From Taudactylus pleione (lineage: Eukaryota > Chordata > Amphibia > Anura > Myobatrachidae), in the NCBI GenBank assembly GCA_031769625.1, contig JAUIMM010000115.1:14864501-14928500 (forward strand): a stretch of 64,000 bases of DNA, given 5' to 3'. Positions within the stretch are counted from its first letter, which is position 1. Each line of letters begins with the position of its first letter. Positions 11,605 to 22,604 of the stretch are shown in pieces. Made by a program: the position numbers and the translations under genes. The notes under the pieces are model-generated. The model made no database searches. It was not told the origin of the DNA and saw only the letters and a program-made list of their open reading frames with translations.

Positions 11605-11830
11605 TTTGAGCCGGCACTCCACACTATAAGTAGATACTCGCCCACATCTATATATTATAGATGTGCGGTTCGGTTTTACTCGGATATGTTCGGATCTCAA
11701 AAACGGCATCTTATTTACTATCGGCTATCACGTGTTTTGGATTGCCAAACCGAATAAATCAAGAATGTTCTTGATAAAAGTCTTCACCTACTGAAACGTC
11801 GAATCTACCACACTGCTGAGTTATGAGTCA
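11605..11830 (+). mobile_element. Penelope-type end with degenerate hammerhead-like motif
   Basis: At 11766-11805 the sequence TTCTTGATAAAAGTC, then ACTGAAACGTCG, matches in order and spacing the motif found on the - strand at 60046-60080 next to an identifiable Penelope element. A TTCGG-rich stretch at 11655-11755 (GCGGTTCGGTTT against AAACCGAA) may be a small nested inverted-repeat insertion. Confidence 0.45.
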
Positions 11831-11834
11831 GTCT

Positions 11835-11847
11835 ATCTCTCTCTCTC

Positions 11848-11889
<42 letters not shown>

Positions 11890-11990
11890 TGTATAGTGTG
11901 CTGGTATTGTTTTTTTTATTTCTCTGGGATTGGATATGATGATATATATACACATATCTATATATTGGAAGAGATAGACAGACAGACAGT
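11835..11990. repeat. CT/TA low-complexity tract
   Basis: A (CT)n run passes into (TA)n at 11850-11886, with a further short TA run at about 11941-11965. Confidence 0.85.
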
Positions 11991-12884
11991 TCTGATCATA
12001 AATAGCATACAGTTAAAGGGGCTCTTTTAGGGTTCAATTTGATCTCACCCTTTACCTTTGTAAACAGGGGCGTTGGAACGATTTTATGTTGGGGGGGGTC
12101 GATATGCTGCTCCTACTAAAAGGACATGAAAAGAAAGCAATGCATGAGACAAAGTAGTGAATATTGACGAGTGAAAAAATACTAGAAATGGCATAACCTT
12201 CAGAACATAAAATAATACAGGTCTTTACATAATTTCTTCCAAATTAAAAAAAAAAATTCCCTCTGAAAGTTTTTACCAAACTACATAAATGTATTGGCAC
12301 AAAGTTGTCATTTAATACAGTGCATAATCCTAAAATTAAGTCACACAAAAAAGTTTTCACTCAAACTGAACATTTACAGTTAACAGACCGACAAAGGGGC
12401 ACTTGCCCTGCAGCCTGTATGGTCTATTATATTTCCATACATATAATAGCTTTCTGTCCAGTATCATAGGTCAAAAGTACAAGAGTGTTCACTTGCTTGA
12501 GGCTACTTTTCTGCACATTGGCATGTCACTGTACAGCACCTTTCTTCACTGGCACTTTATTGTGTGAAATGATTTCTGTACAGAGGCCTTAATACATAGT
12601 GTTACTGCAGACCAGCACTGAGGTAAAGCTAGTCTGTTGCTATAACAACTGCTAATGTAAAACATACAGTACAAATTACATCTCCTCCACCATAATCCAG
12701 AACATGGAAGAATATATTGAAAACATTGAGTCGACTCAATTGGAATATTTTTGCCAAGTAGCAAGGTAATAAGAAAATATAAAAAGAGCAGGTTGTTTTA
12801 ATGTTATGGTTGATTAGTGTATATTTTAATGTTGTTATGAATAATTTACTAATAACCATTGCATGAATGTGTGCAAAAGAAACA
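11991..12884. other. No recognised gene
   Basis: AT-rich sequence. CAGGGGCGTTGGAACG at about 12066 looks like a hAT terminus, but no partner end was found. The remainder has no identifiable feature. Confidence 0.4.
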
Positions 12885-13142
12885 CTGGTTGAGTATCCCT
12901 TATCCGAAATGCTTGGGACCAAAACGGTTTTGTTTTTCTGATTTTTGGGGATTTTGGAATATTTGTATATACTTAATAAAATATCTTGGGGATGGGACCC
13001 AAGCCTAAACATGAAATTCATTTAAGTTTCATATACACCTTTTACACATATCCTAATGGGTATTTTATAAATTATTTATAATAATTTTGTGCGTTAAATA
13101 AAGAGTTTGCGTACACTGAACCATCAGAAAACCTGTACTATG
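12885..13142. mobile_element. Tigger/MER2-like (TcMar) fragment
   Basis: The left end reads CTGGTTGAGTATCCCTTATC and continues through GATGGGACCCAAG and AAATTCATTTAAGTTTCATA to ACTGAACCATCAGAAA. This string of words matches the MER2 family of Tigger-type DNA transposons as I remember it from mammals. The right half is missing. Confidence 0.65.
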
Positions 13143-13255
13143 TTTGGATCATTATGAACCATGTTGTCAACCATCCTATTATACCCACAACTGAGCATTA
13201 AAATACATAAATTCCCACTACTAAGCTAAATATATTTAAGGTAACCTGATGATTA

Positions 13256-13506
13256 AAGGCCCCCATACACTATCCGACGGATTGCCGGATCCTGCGATTG
13301 GATCTGAAACACCATCGATATTCCACGATCCATCGTCGGATAGGTAAAATTCTCCATGTTAAACTTCACCGATTTGCAAATCACAATCATAGTTTGATCG
13401 TGATCGGCAAATCAGTGAAATCCAACATGTTGAATTTCACCGATCCAGAGATGCCGGGTTGCAGGATCGCAGGAACGTGGCGATCTGTTGCTAGAGTATG
13501 GGCATG
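13256..13506. mobile_element. MITE, TIR AAGGCCCCCATACACT, TSD TTA
   Basis: The left end AAGGCCCCCATACACT and the right end AGAGTATGGGCATG are imperfect inverted repeats around GATCG-rich palindromic sequence. TTA lies on both sides (13253-13255, 13507-13509), as for PIF/Harbinger. Confidence 0.7.
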
Positions 13507-13509
13507 TTA

Positions 13510-14716
13510 GCTTGTCCAGTATAATTTCTGTACGAAAATGCAGTAAAAGGAAGCATTTTTAATTGTATACAGTAGTGACATCCTATTTTTTCTTCATTCA
13601 GTGGCAGCCACTACTGAGTATTAACATATTAATCATTATTTTTGCACGTAATTATATACCTAAAAAAGCTAATTTTTTGTTTAAGAAATATAGTTTAGTA
13701 TTATTTCAGTTTGAACCATTACAGAAATCAGACATTTTTTAAAACATCTGTGCTGCATAATGCTTTTCTATTTTGCAACACTGTAAGTGAAGAATGCTCT
13801 GCAGAACCTATATATTGGTGAATTCACATTTCATGGTGGAACGTCTAATGTTATTGTTTTCTTAACTGACATGCTATGCTTTATCTTTAAAACTATTTTG
13901 CTCTGCTGACCTGTAAATAGCTAAGAAATCCTGACCTAATACCATTTTTAACAATATAACAGTTTCTCTACTTAATCCTTAGCTATGGTGCATTGTCCAC
14001 TGTAGTAATACTGTTCCATCAATGCCTATGTATTCTTACAGATTTCCATTGGTCACACACTGAAAAGTATGTGAGCAAACTAACCCACTCACGGTCCTAC
14101 TGCGAGTGCCCGTTCTTCCAAACTGAATTGCGTAAAGGTTCTAATCACTGGACTATCAGTTGACAAATATCATATGCTGTATAATATATTTATTAATACA
14201 AGATTTAAAAATGTTTTAAAGTAATTAATCAAAGGAACTTCAAGAGAAGAACAGAAGTTTATTTGGTGTGCCGAGGGCAGTTGTACGTTTTCCCATAGCA
14301 CAAAGAAGGAAGTGTATTTTATGCCCTAAGTAGATACTTCGTTAGTGACAATTAAATATAAGTATTTTGACTGAAGCCATTCACTGTAATTAAAAGTTTT
14401 TGCTCAATTTTTTATGATGATCTAACCACTTTAATATGCTGATGAGATTCTTCTGAGTGCTGTGATTCTCGCTCCTGGCATATCTGCTGTCCTTAATTTG
14501 TTTTAAGAGGGATTGTAACCACCTAATTAATCATTTTCTTGACCTTCAGCCTTCCTAGTCTAAAATAGTTTCAAATCAAATCAAAAGATTTATAATCTAC
14601 ATTTTAACAGCAAGCAGTTTTGTTCTTGAGAAAGAATTCTGGGTCATGTTTCAGTGTTATGGAGGTTTTTCTGTTAACACATCAAGCAAAGTAAAATTAT
14701 CAAAACGGCTATCCTA
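13510..14716. other. AT-rich sequence without recognised features
   Basis: About 1.2 kb with no long open frame and no repeat family recognised. Probably intronic. Confidence 0.5.
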
Positions 14717-14800
14717 GGGGTAGATTTACTAAAACCTCTAAAAATGAAAAGTGGTGTTGTTGCCCATAGCAACCAATCAGATTACAGTTATTTTCTAGGA
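14717..14800. mobile_element. Left half of a GGGGTATATTTACTAAA-family MITE
   Basis: GGGGTAGATTTACTAAAACC, then GTTGCCCATAGCAACCAATC, matches the left half of the complete copies at 26691-26864 and 44267-44451. The right half is absent. Confidence 0.7.
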
Positions 14801-15066
14801 TGAAATTATAGTTCACAGACATATCACTTCGGCAGCACAGCAGGTGCCAATAGATCGGTGACCCGCCTACCGCCCACACACTTGCTGCAGGGATAGCCAG
14901 TGACTGACACTTCAACTGGACAGGCAAATTTAAATGCCCGCCCAGTTGTGATGTCAGTGTAGACATATCGAGTGGAAGATTGTTAAGTGTGTACTGGCTT
15001 ACTGATCGGTCAGTCTGCGGATCACTGGGTTGGCGGACAAGTCGCCTAGGTGTGTACCCAGCCTGA
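14801..15066. mobile_element. Probable fragment of a TACACAC-type MITE
   Basis: The segment ends AGGTGTGTACCCAGCCTGA, a terminus resembling other 'GGGTACACAC' elements here, and contains repeated GATC-rich words. No clean left end or target duplication was seen. Confidence 0.35.
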
Positions 15067-16450
15067 GATTTGGCTAATGTTATTCAAGAGATTTTCCAAA
15101 TAAATCAGTATTTAAAGTTTTATATATTGCAAAAATGACAATTTGCTGGGCAAGTCAACATCTACAGTAAAACAGGCATCACTGGAAATTACAGTTGTTT
15201 GGATTACATGCTTTCAGCAAAGAACTGAAACTTCAGGTACATAAGAGCTTTCTACAATTGTGCTGCTTTACAGATACTGGCCAAGGAAGATTCAAACTCT
15301 AGTTTATTGTACCCAAATACCCTATATAGTGTAGATGAAAATATGCCTTTTATTTTTATAATAATTCAGCCATTTACAGATAATGTGATTTTAATGATAA
15401 GGGTCCACTGAAATAATATGTAGAAGACAGACACCTGTAGTATTGACAGCAAATTCACCAACAAATACAATTTATTACTTCAATGAAAGGTTACATCAAA
15501 ATATGCAATGCCTGAGACCTAAAAGACATTGATTCCAGCACCATCTAATGGGCATATCAAAATATGTTTTACAACTCCAGTATATTACATGAAAGATTAG
15601 GAATCTGGTTTTGGAAACTAAATGACCACATTTCCTGTTTTATACTGCACTCACTGTTATCAGTTTCATTATCATGGTATTGCCGAGTTAATATATAATT
15701 CTCACATTTTATTGCTTTGCAATAAAACATTTGACAGTGAACAATTAATTTACACCAGTCTCAAAAGGCATTTGAATGACACACAGTAATCTGTTACTAA
15801 AGAGCTAACAAACAGTGTCAAACACTAATGAGGCTTGAATTGGAAATCTATGTCACAACACTATTTTTGTTCAATGAAACAGAAAATTTAAGGTATGTGA
15901 TCAATTTCTCTTACCACTGTCACACATTGACATGAGGATCTAATGATTTCTTTCATCAATACGGTGGGACCTATTTGGTCAATTTACGTAGAGTAATTTG
16001 CAGAATAATTAAGGTAGTCAGTTAAAGATTACACTAAAACAGCAATGTAAGGGTAAAGCAAAAAAAATTACAAATAAATACACTCTAGAAGAGTAAGGAA
16101 TCCTATTAACAGTTTATATTAGTGGATGTCTACATAAATACAATTTAACCAGTTACAGAGCTATTCCTGCTCTTACTGAAAACAGATGTCACGAAAAATC
16201 ATGGTAACAGAAAGCACTTCAATATTTATTCTCATGACGCGACGAATAATTCAGATGCCACAGTGTTAAATCTAATTGCTTGCAGTGGAGACAAAAAAAT
16301 ATAAGTCGCATATAAAGCCATATTAAACAATGTATATCAAGGGTTGTGTAGTAGTAAGATAATAAACATACTGACTATAGGTTTGAAATGTTTTTGTCTT
16401 TAATATGTGCCAATGTGATATTGCTCCAAATTTACAGCTTGCGATCACAG
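15067..16450. other. AT-rich sequence without recognised features
   Basis: About 1.4 kb with no gene, inverted termini or tandem array that I can identify. Confidence 0.5.
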
Positions 16451-16451
16451 T

Positions 16452-16862
16452 TAAACTGTAACAATTCTCGGGAGGATGGTGTGGATGCTGACCGTACACT
16501 TGGAATTTCCGTATACACAGAACAGAGGCGCACGTGTAACGCACCGGAGGCCTTCACCAGGGACCGCCGCAAGGGGGTTAGGTCTATGCTGCGCCCGATA
16601 CGCAGGTCACGGTCCTAACACACTGGGTTCCAATGTACAGGCTGGTGGATATGTAGGAACTGACAGTAGGCAGTGAGACTGGTCACCGTAGGGAGAACTG
16701 GAGTATAGTCGGCGGGAATGGGTCAGAACCAGACAGGTATCAAGGATCAAGCAGAATCAGGTCAGGGGAAGAGCCAAAAATCTGAACCATGAAATCACTA
16801 GAAGCGGTACCAGGCAAGGAGAATAGTCAGGCAAAACCGGGTCCATACACTGGGAATCACAC
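16452..16862. other. Unclassified GC-richer unit, possibly LTR-derived
   Basis: About 410 bp of distinctly GC-richer sequence between AT-rich flanks. Its composition and words such as AATCAGGTCAGGGGAAG recall retrotransposon LTRs and resemble the insertion at 61993-62477, but I see no TG...CA termini or target duplication. Confidence 0.3.
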
Positions 16863-16865
16863 AAG

Positions 16866-17002
16866 GGGGTAAATTTGCTAAACATACAATACAATTTATC
16901 TATTTGTTATTTTAAGTTTTAGTAAATGTGTGATCTAGCACCAGAAACACAACATCAATTTAGATTGATTTGATATCGATTGAAATCGACATAAATTTAC
17001 CC
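16866..17002. mobile_element. Small MITE, ends GGGTAAATTT/AAATTTACCC
   Basis: The inverted ends bound about 137 bp of AT-rich self-complementary sequence. TTA follows the right end at 17003-17005, but no match is present on the left. Confidence 0.5.
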
Positions 17003-17052
17003 TTAGGAATTCAGACAGGATCAAAGCAAAGGTATGGAGCCTGATACTCTAA

Positions 17053-17408
17053 TGGAGCGTACACACGTTCAGATTTGTCAGACTTGTCAGATTTGTCAGA
17101 TGAACGACTGAACGATTGAACGATTTGAACAATTTGAACGATTTTACCAAAGTTTTGAACGATTTGAACGATTTGAACGATTGAACGATTTTTGACTGCA
17201 TTAAAATGAATGGAATCGTCCAAGTCTGACTGCAAACCCATCAGATGTCAGATATCGTTATCTGACAAACGGGAACGCGCATCGTTGATCGTCCGTCGTT
17301 CAGGCATGTCAGATATGAACGATTTTCCTTCAGATATGAACGACTGAACGATTTTTAAATCGTTATCGTTCATATCTGAAGGAAAAATCTGATCGTGTGT
17401 ATGCACCA
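17053..17408. mobile_element. GGTGCGTACACAC-family MITE
   Basis: The left end TGGAGCGTACACACGTTCAG and the right end CGTGTGTATGCACCA are inverted repeats. The inside is almost entirely direct and inverted copies of GAACGATT and TTGTCAGA. Flanks are TAA and TTA, so the duplication is imperfect. Confidence 0.75.
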
Positions 17409-17411
17409 TTA

Positions 17412-17914
17412 CACCTGAACAGTCCTCAGAAACTTTTAATAGGGTGGAGATTTGACTTTGCCGTTTATGTTTGGCAAGACTGCCCCTTTGAAGTAAAAAA
17501 AAGAGTGGAATGTGCAACCTATGGGAGCTAGAGCAGCTCTGTAACAGCCGAGGGGAGCAGAGAGAGATGCTGGCAGCGCTCGCAACAGCTGAAGAAGGAG
17601 TTCTGGCACCAGATGGAACATCACCGAGGCAAGTGCCGGCCAGTAGGAGACCTGCGGCCACCTGCTTGCCACAGCCCCATGGAGAGGTTCAGCGCCGCCA
17701 AAACCCGTTAAGAGGGGCCGGGCTCTGACAAGCTGTGACATCAACATTCGTCATTAGTATTGGTACATTTCTGTTGATTGTCCGAAAATTTGTTGTTGTT
17801 TTTTTTTAGATGATCTAAAGTTCAAGAAATTCTGTTAAATTTTCAATCTGATGAACCGACTCAAGTAACAGTTTACAGTTCTTTCAATCATCTCTAGTTG
17901 AAACATACACGGGG
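17412..17914. other. No recognised gene
   Basis: A GC-richer block (17500-17740) with short open frames on both strands shows no similarity I recognise. AT-rich sequence follows. Confidence 0.4.
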
Positions 17915-17917
17915 ACA

Positions 17918-17956
<39 letters not shown>

Positions 17957-18068
17957 CAAAGGCAGAAAGGGGTGGCATTCCAGGACTTTTTTAGTTTTAT
18001 TACAAAACCGTCATCAGGCATAAATACATGAACAGTAACATACCTTACATACCCATTGGCATCCCCAG

Positions 18069-18671
18069 GTGTGGCTCATTAGGTCTACAATAAAAAGGTA
18101 GACAATATTTAGGTATACAATACAAGTTAGACAGGCAATAGGTCGACAGGGTCTGAAAGTCAACACACTAAATGTCGAATGGTAAGATCGACATGGACAG
18201 AAGGCCGACATGGTCATTAGATCAACACAGAAATGGCCGACACATTTTTTTTTCTAGCCCTAATCTTCACCCTAACCCTCCCCTTGGTGCCTAACCCAAA
18301 CCCTCCCTCCTGGTGCCTAACTCTAACCGTCAGGGTAGGTGCCTGACCCTAACCGTCCATTCTAGTGCCTAATCCTAACCTTCCGGTAAGTGTCTGACCC
18401 TAACCCTCCCTCCTGGTGCCTAACCCTAACCGTCGGGGTAAGTGCCTAACCCTAATCGTCGGAATAAGTGCCTAACCCTAACCCAAAAACATGTGGCGAC
18501 CATTTCGGTGTCGACCTAATGGCCCTGTCGACATTCTGTCCCTGTCGACCTTCTTACTAGTCGACCTTTAGTGTGTCGACCTTCAGACCCTTTCGACCTA
18601 TTGCCTGTCTAACTTGTATTGTCTACTTAAACATTGTCTACCTTTTTACTGTAGACCTAATGACCGGATAC
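18069..18671. mobile_element. Long-TIR foldback element with CCCTAA-like core
   Basis: Arms of roughly 180 bp, starting TCATTAGGTCTACAATAAAA on the left, are near-perfect reverse complements. The core (about 18255-18490) is a degenerate tandem array of CCTAACCCTAACCGTC-like units. A perfect 12-bp direct repeat TGGCATCCCCAG flanks the whole at 18057-18068 and 18672-18683. Long TIRs with an 8-12 bp duplication suggest a Mutator-like element; this is inference, since it has no transposase. Confidence 0.7.
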
Positions 18672-18710
18672 TGGCATCCCCAGTGAACAAGCCCCAGTTG
18701 AGGGCAGTCA

Positions 18711-19271
18711 GGGCCTAATTCAGACCCGCTCGCGAGCGCTGAGCGTTCGCAAGCGGGTCGATGGTGCCCTAATGCGCATGCGCACGACGGAGGGAGCTCC
18801 GTCGTGCGCATGCGCGAGACCCGCATAGCGACAGCCAAGCTGTCGCTATGGGTCTCGCACCAAAGGGGGCGTGCTGTCGATGGTGACTGACAGCACGCCC
18901 CCTTTGGTGGGCGTGCCGGGGGCGTTGCTGCCCCCTTTGGTGGGCGTGCCGGGGGCGTTGCTTCCCATGGGAACGCCTTCCGTCTGGAGCCGGCCCCACT
19001 GACATCACTAGTGATGTCAGTGGGAGTGCTTTTGGCTCTGATAGAGCCAAAAGCACTCCTGGGCTTGCGGTAGTGAGACGCAGGGTCTCGTCGCAAGCCT
19101 GATGGTCGCGATGGTCTTGACCATCGCGACCATCTTTTTGGCTGCTCGCATAAGCTGTGGGTGGTCACCCACAGCTATGTGAGCGGCCAGGAGGCCGCTC
19201 CATTTTTAGGTAGGAGGGCCCTGATTCAGAGCGAGCTCTCTGGTCAGAGCATCCGGCTCTGAATCAGGCCC
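18711..19271. mobile_element. GGGCCTGATTCAG-family MITE, TSD TCA
   Basis: The left end GGGCCTAATTCAGACCCGCT and right end CTGAATCAGGCCC bound 561 bp, with a perfect TCA duplication (18708-18710, 19272-19274). The inside is CpG-rich with nested palindromes, including arms of CTGTCGATGGTGACTGACAG and a duplicated GGGCGTGCCGGGGGCGTTGC (about 18910-18962). Confidence 0.85.
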
Positions 19272-19500
19272 TCAGTGCGGATCCATGCGGCGTTCAGCAC
19301 ACGGAGGCGCATAGCAATAACGTCACACGCAGCCGACCAAACCCCTAGCAACCACCAAACAATAACATGGACAACAATCAGCCGGTGCGAGTCTCCACAA
19401 TGTCCGGCACCAGGCGATACCCACCATACACGTCAGCGGAGACCCGGTCCTGCCCGGCAACCATAACTAAATACACAAGATTACAATATATTTTCACATC

Positions 19501-20727
19501 AGTATTATATGAAAGATATTCACAATTTCAGTTTTTACTGTTAATTAAATAAGTACTAATTAGTCCACGTTTTTAAGCACTAAAGTCCCTGCACATCAAA
19601 ATAATTTCTATTATAATAGAAGATCACCACTGCTATTTATACCTCTTGAGATAGCTGACACCTATAACTGGATGGGAAAGTGCATTTAAATATACCGTTG
19701 TATATATTTTTATATATACATTTTTCTGTATAACTGAATCCAGGTGGCGCTCATATATCTTTTGTTTATCTCATATATTTATATATAATAGTTTGTGTGT
19801 ATGTATGTTCGCAATAAACTCGAGAACTACTGAACACACTATACTGGACTATACACATACACGCACACACCAATCCTTTCTCCTCATCAGGAAGCCCACT
19901 GCAGGAGAGGAATGAAGGAGAGGGAAGGGGTGGCCACCACGCGGTCTACATGGCTCTAAGCAGACAGCCTGACTGCTCTCATTGACAACCAGGTGAGAGA
20001 GTTTCTATCCACATAATACTTTAATCACCAGTTCAGTTTCATTGAATAAAATTAATAATCACTCGTCGTCATGGAATAAAATTAATAATCACTTGACAAC
20101 AACAAGTAGGCACTGCTAGTAGGGTATATTAAATGTCAATTTTGGAGTTTACTGGTCCTTGAAATTAAAGGATCAGTAAAGATATACATTTCCAAACTTC
20201 ATATGTTAAACATGAGGGTAAAATTGATTGCAATGTCTCAATCTGACATTCCAGTGCAGCTCTGATAGGATGTATACACAATGAACTTTTGTGCTTAGTT
20301 CCCCTCCAAGTGTATTTACTGCTATAACCAGAGACTGATTAATATCTATGATAAATGCAGTGTCAGCACAGACTGACAATTTTACAAGCACTGAATGCAC
20401 CTTGAATATTCCTTGTTCTATTTTTGCCGTGTTCAGTGCTTGCAAAAGCATCTATCTGTATTGGCACTACGTTTACCACAGAGACCAATGAATCTCAGTG
20501 ATAACATGCATCCAAGCTGTGGTCACCAAGTGGTCACCGCTGATGCACTCAGAAAAAACAGAAATAGAGCAGAAATGCCTGTGTATATACCCTTAAAAGT
20601 AAGGTTACAGACAGCTCCTAAGTGATGATGAAGGCAAAAATCTCTAATGGAAGCGCTATCTACGGAGGGCAGGGGTCAGCATGGGCACTCTGACCAGACT
20701 GTGGCTACTCAGCAAGCTGCAATGAAC
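19501..20727. other. No recognised gene; short duplication
   Basis: AT-rich DNA with a local tandem duplication of GAATAAAATTAATAATCACT (about 20044 and 20071) and CA-rich patches at 19845-19870. No exon or complete element identified. Confidence 0.45.
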
Positions 20728-20730
20728 TGT

Positions 20731-21279
20731 GGGGGTCATTCAGACCCGCTCGCGAGCAAAGGACGCTCGCAAGCGGGTCGATGTTGTGCGAATGCGCATG
20801 CGCATGACGGAGGGAGCTCCGTCATGCGCATGCGCGAGACCCGGCGAGCGACGATGAATACGTCGCTCGGGGTCTCGCACCAAAGGGGGCGTGCTGTCGA
20901 TGGTGAGTGACAGCACGCCCCCTTTGGTGGGCGTGCCGGGGTCGTGGCTGCCAGACGGAGGCGTTCCCATGGGAACGCCTACCGTCTGAAGCCGGCCCCA
21001 CTGACATCAGTAATGATGTCAGTGGGAGTGATTTTGGCTCGGATAGAGCCAAAATCACTCCTGGGCTTGCGGCAGCGAGACCCTACCGCAGGGTCTCGTC
21101 GCAAGCCCGATGGTCGCGATGGTCTTGACCATCGCGACCATCTTTTTGACCGCTCGCATATGCTGTGGGTGGTCACCCACAGCTATGCGAGCGGCCAGGA
21201 GGCCGCTCCATTTTCAGGTAGGAGGTCACTGATTCAGAGCGAGCGCTCTGGTCAGAACGTTCGGCTCTGAATCAGGCCC
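20731..21279. mobile_element. GGGCCTGATTCAG-family MITE, TSD TGT
   Basis: The left end GGGGGTCATTCAGACCCGCT and right end CTGAATCAGGCCC bound 549 bp closely related to the copy at 18711-19271. A perfect TGT duplication lies at 20728-20730 and 21280-21282. Confidence 0.85.
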
Positions 21280-21283
21280 TGTG

Positions 21284-21316
21284 TTCTAGCACAAATTTCA
21301 GCAATTTGTGCTAGAA
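21284..21316. repeat. Perfect 14-bp hairpin
   Basis: TTCTAGCACAAATT and AATTTGTGCTAGAA face each other across a 5-base spacer directly after the MITE at 20731-21279. Confidence 0.85.
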
Positions 21317-21870
21317 TACTTCTGGTGTGGGATCAGACCGACCAGACGGGCTAGCCTTCAATTCTCACGCACATCAGCCTTGGACACCCATGACCCTGTC
21401 ACTTTTGGTAGGTATTAACCACTGCATGTCAGGGAGCCATATGCAGGATGTGAATGTGATGATAGCACATTTTGCATCAGTAAAAAGCCATATGACAAAA
21501 AATGTCCAGAAGGTGCCACAACTGTAAAATAGATAATATTTAATCCACAAAGAGTCCAACACTGGTAATTTATCCCCACACTTTGGAGTACACCCGTTGG
21601 AGTAGTGTAGGTATCTTCAATGAGGAGATGACCACAGATGGTAGGTCTGGTTGCCAATATACCATAGGTTGCCAATATACCATCAGTTTGCCAGTGATTC
21701 AAAGCAGCAACAATGTGTATGATACCAAGGGACATCCTTTCCTTTACTTGCCATTTGTACATGAAGTAAGATGCTATGTGGGAGGGATGATTATTAATAG
21801 ATGGAGAAGTGAGTCTTAGGGAAAGAGTATGAGCATGGGTATAATATAATGACTTGCGGGAAGGAGAGGG
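21317..21870. other. No recognised features
   Basis: Unremarkable sequence with a short direct repeat, GGTTGCCAATATACCAT (about 21649 and 21668). No exon identified. Confidence 0.45.
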
Positions 21871-22600
21871 TAGAATGAGTCACAGGGGAGTAGTAAAGGG
21901 TGGGCAAAATAAGTCACAGGGAGTTGTGGGTAGAATGAGTCACAGTGGAGAGTTGGAGTAGTGTGAAGAATGAGTCACAGGGGAGGAGTGTGGAAAGAAA
22001 GAGTCACAGTGGAGAGTTGGAGTAGTGTGAAGAATGAGTCACAGGGGAGGAGTGTGGAAAGAGTCACAGTGGAGAGTTGGAGTAGTGTGAAGAATGAGTC
22101 GCAGGGGAGGAGTGTGGAAAGAATGAGTCACAAGAGAGGAAAGAGTGGGGAAAGACTGAGTCACAGGTGAGTAAAAAGAGCATGGAAAGAATGAACCACA
22201 GGGGAAAAGAGAGAGCATGGGATGAATGATCCACCGAGGAAGAGTGAGAGCGTGGGATGAATGTGCCACATGGGAGGAGTGAGAGTGTAGAGGAATGAAT
22301 CACAGGGGAGGAGTAAAAGCGTGGGATGGATGAGCCACATGCGAATAGAGTATGGGAAGGATGAATGAGCCACAGGGGAGGAGTGAGTGTGTAGGATGAA
22401 TGAGTCACAGGGGAGGAGTGAATGCGTGGGATGAATGAGTCGCAGGAGAGAAGAGCATGGATAGAATGAGCCACAGGGGAACAGCGAGATCATGGGATGA
22501 ATGAACCACAGGGGAGGAGAGAGAGGTAAGAATAAATGAGCCACAGAAGAGGAATGAAAGCACGGGAAGAATGAGTCACAGGGGTGGACTGGAAGAAAAA
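21871..22600. repeat. Degenerate minisatellite carrying AP-1-type TGAGTCA cores
   Basis: The array has units of about 30 bp, paired into a ~60-bp higher-order unit at 21960-22130. The core is AATGAGTCACAGGGGAGGAG. Eight copies keep the exact AP-1 heptamer TGAGTCA, others read TGAGTCG, TGAGCCA or TGAACCA. Long open frames across it are artefacts of repetition. Confidence 0.9.
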
Positions 22601-22604
22601 GGAA

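Larger units (their letters stand above)
17915..19500 (-). mobile_element. Penelope 3'-end fragment, twice interrupted
   Basis: A (TA)n tract (17919-17954) is followed by a degenerate hammerhead-like motif read on the - strand (TGATGACGGTTTTG, about 18019-17982). Beyond two nested elements comes CAATAACGTCACACGC (about 19315), which recurs in the 3' region of the recognisable Penelope element at about 60216. The insertions at 18069-18671 and 18711-19271 each carry target duplications, so the host fragment reads 17915-18068, 18684-18710, 19275-19500. Confidence 0.55.

Noticed and set aside
18255..18490. Interstitial telomere repeat
   Set aside because: Units are degenerate CCTAACCCTAACCGTC-like with long spacers, inside a transposon; not a TTAGGG array.
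18638..19168. 176-codon - strand frame rich in Arg and Pro
   Set aside because: CpG-rich MITE interior with internal repeats (PPARPPKGA twice) generates it; the sister copies at 20731 and 45231 do not share an intact version.
22039..22544. Several overlapping - strand frames rich in His, Ser and Pro
   Set aside because: They translate the TGAGTCAC minisatellite; no start context, splice signals or conservation.
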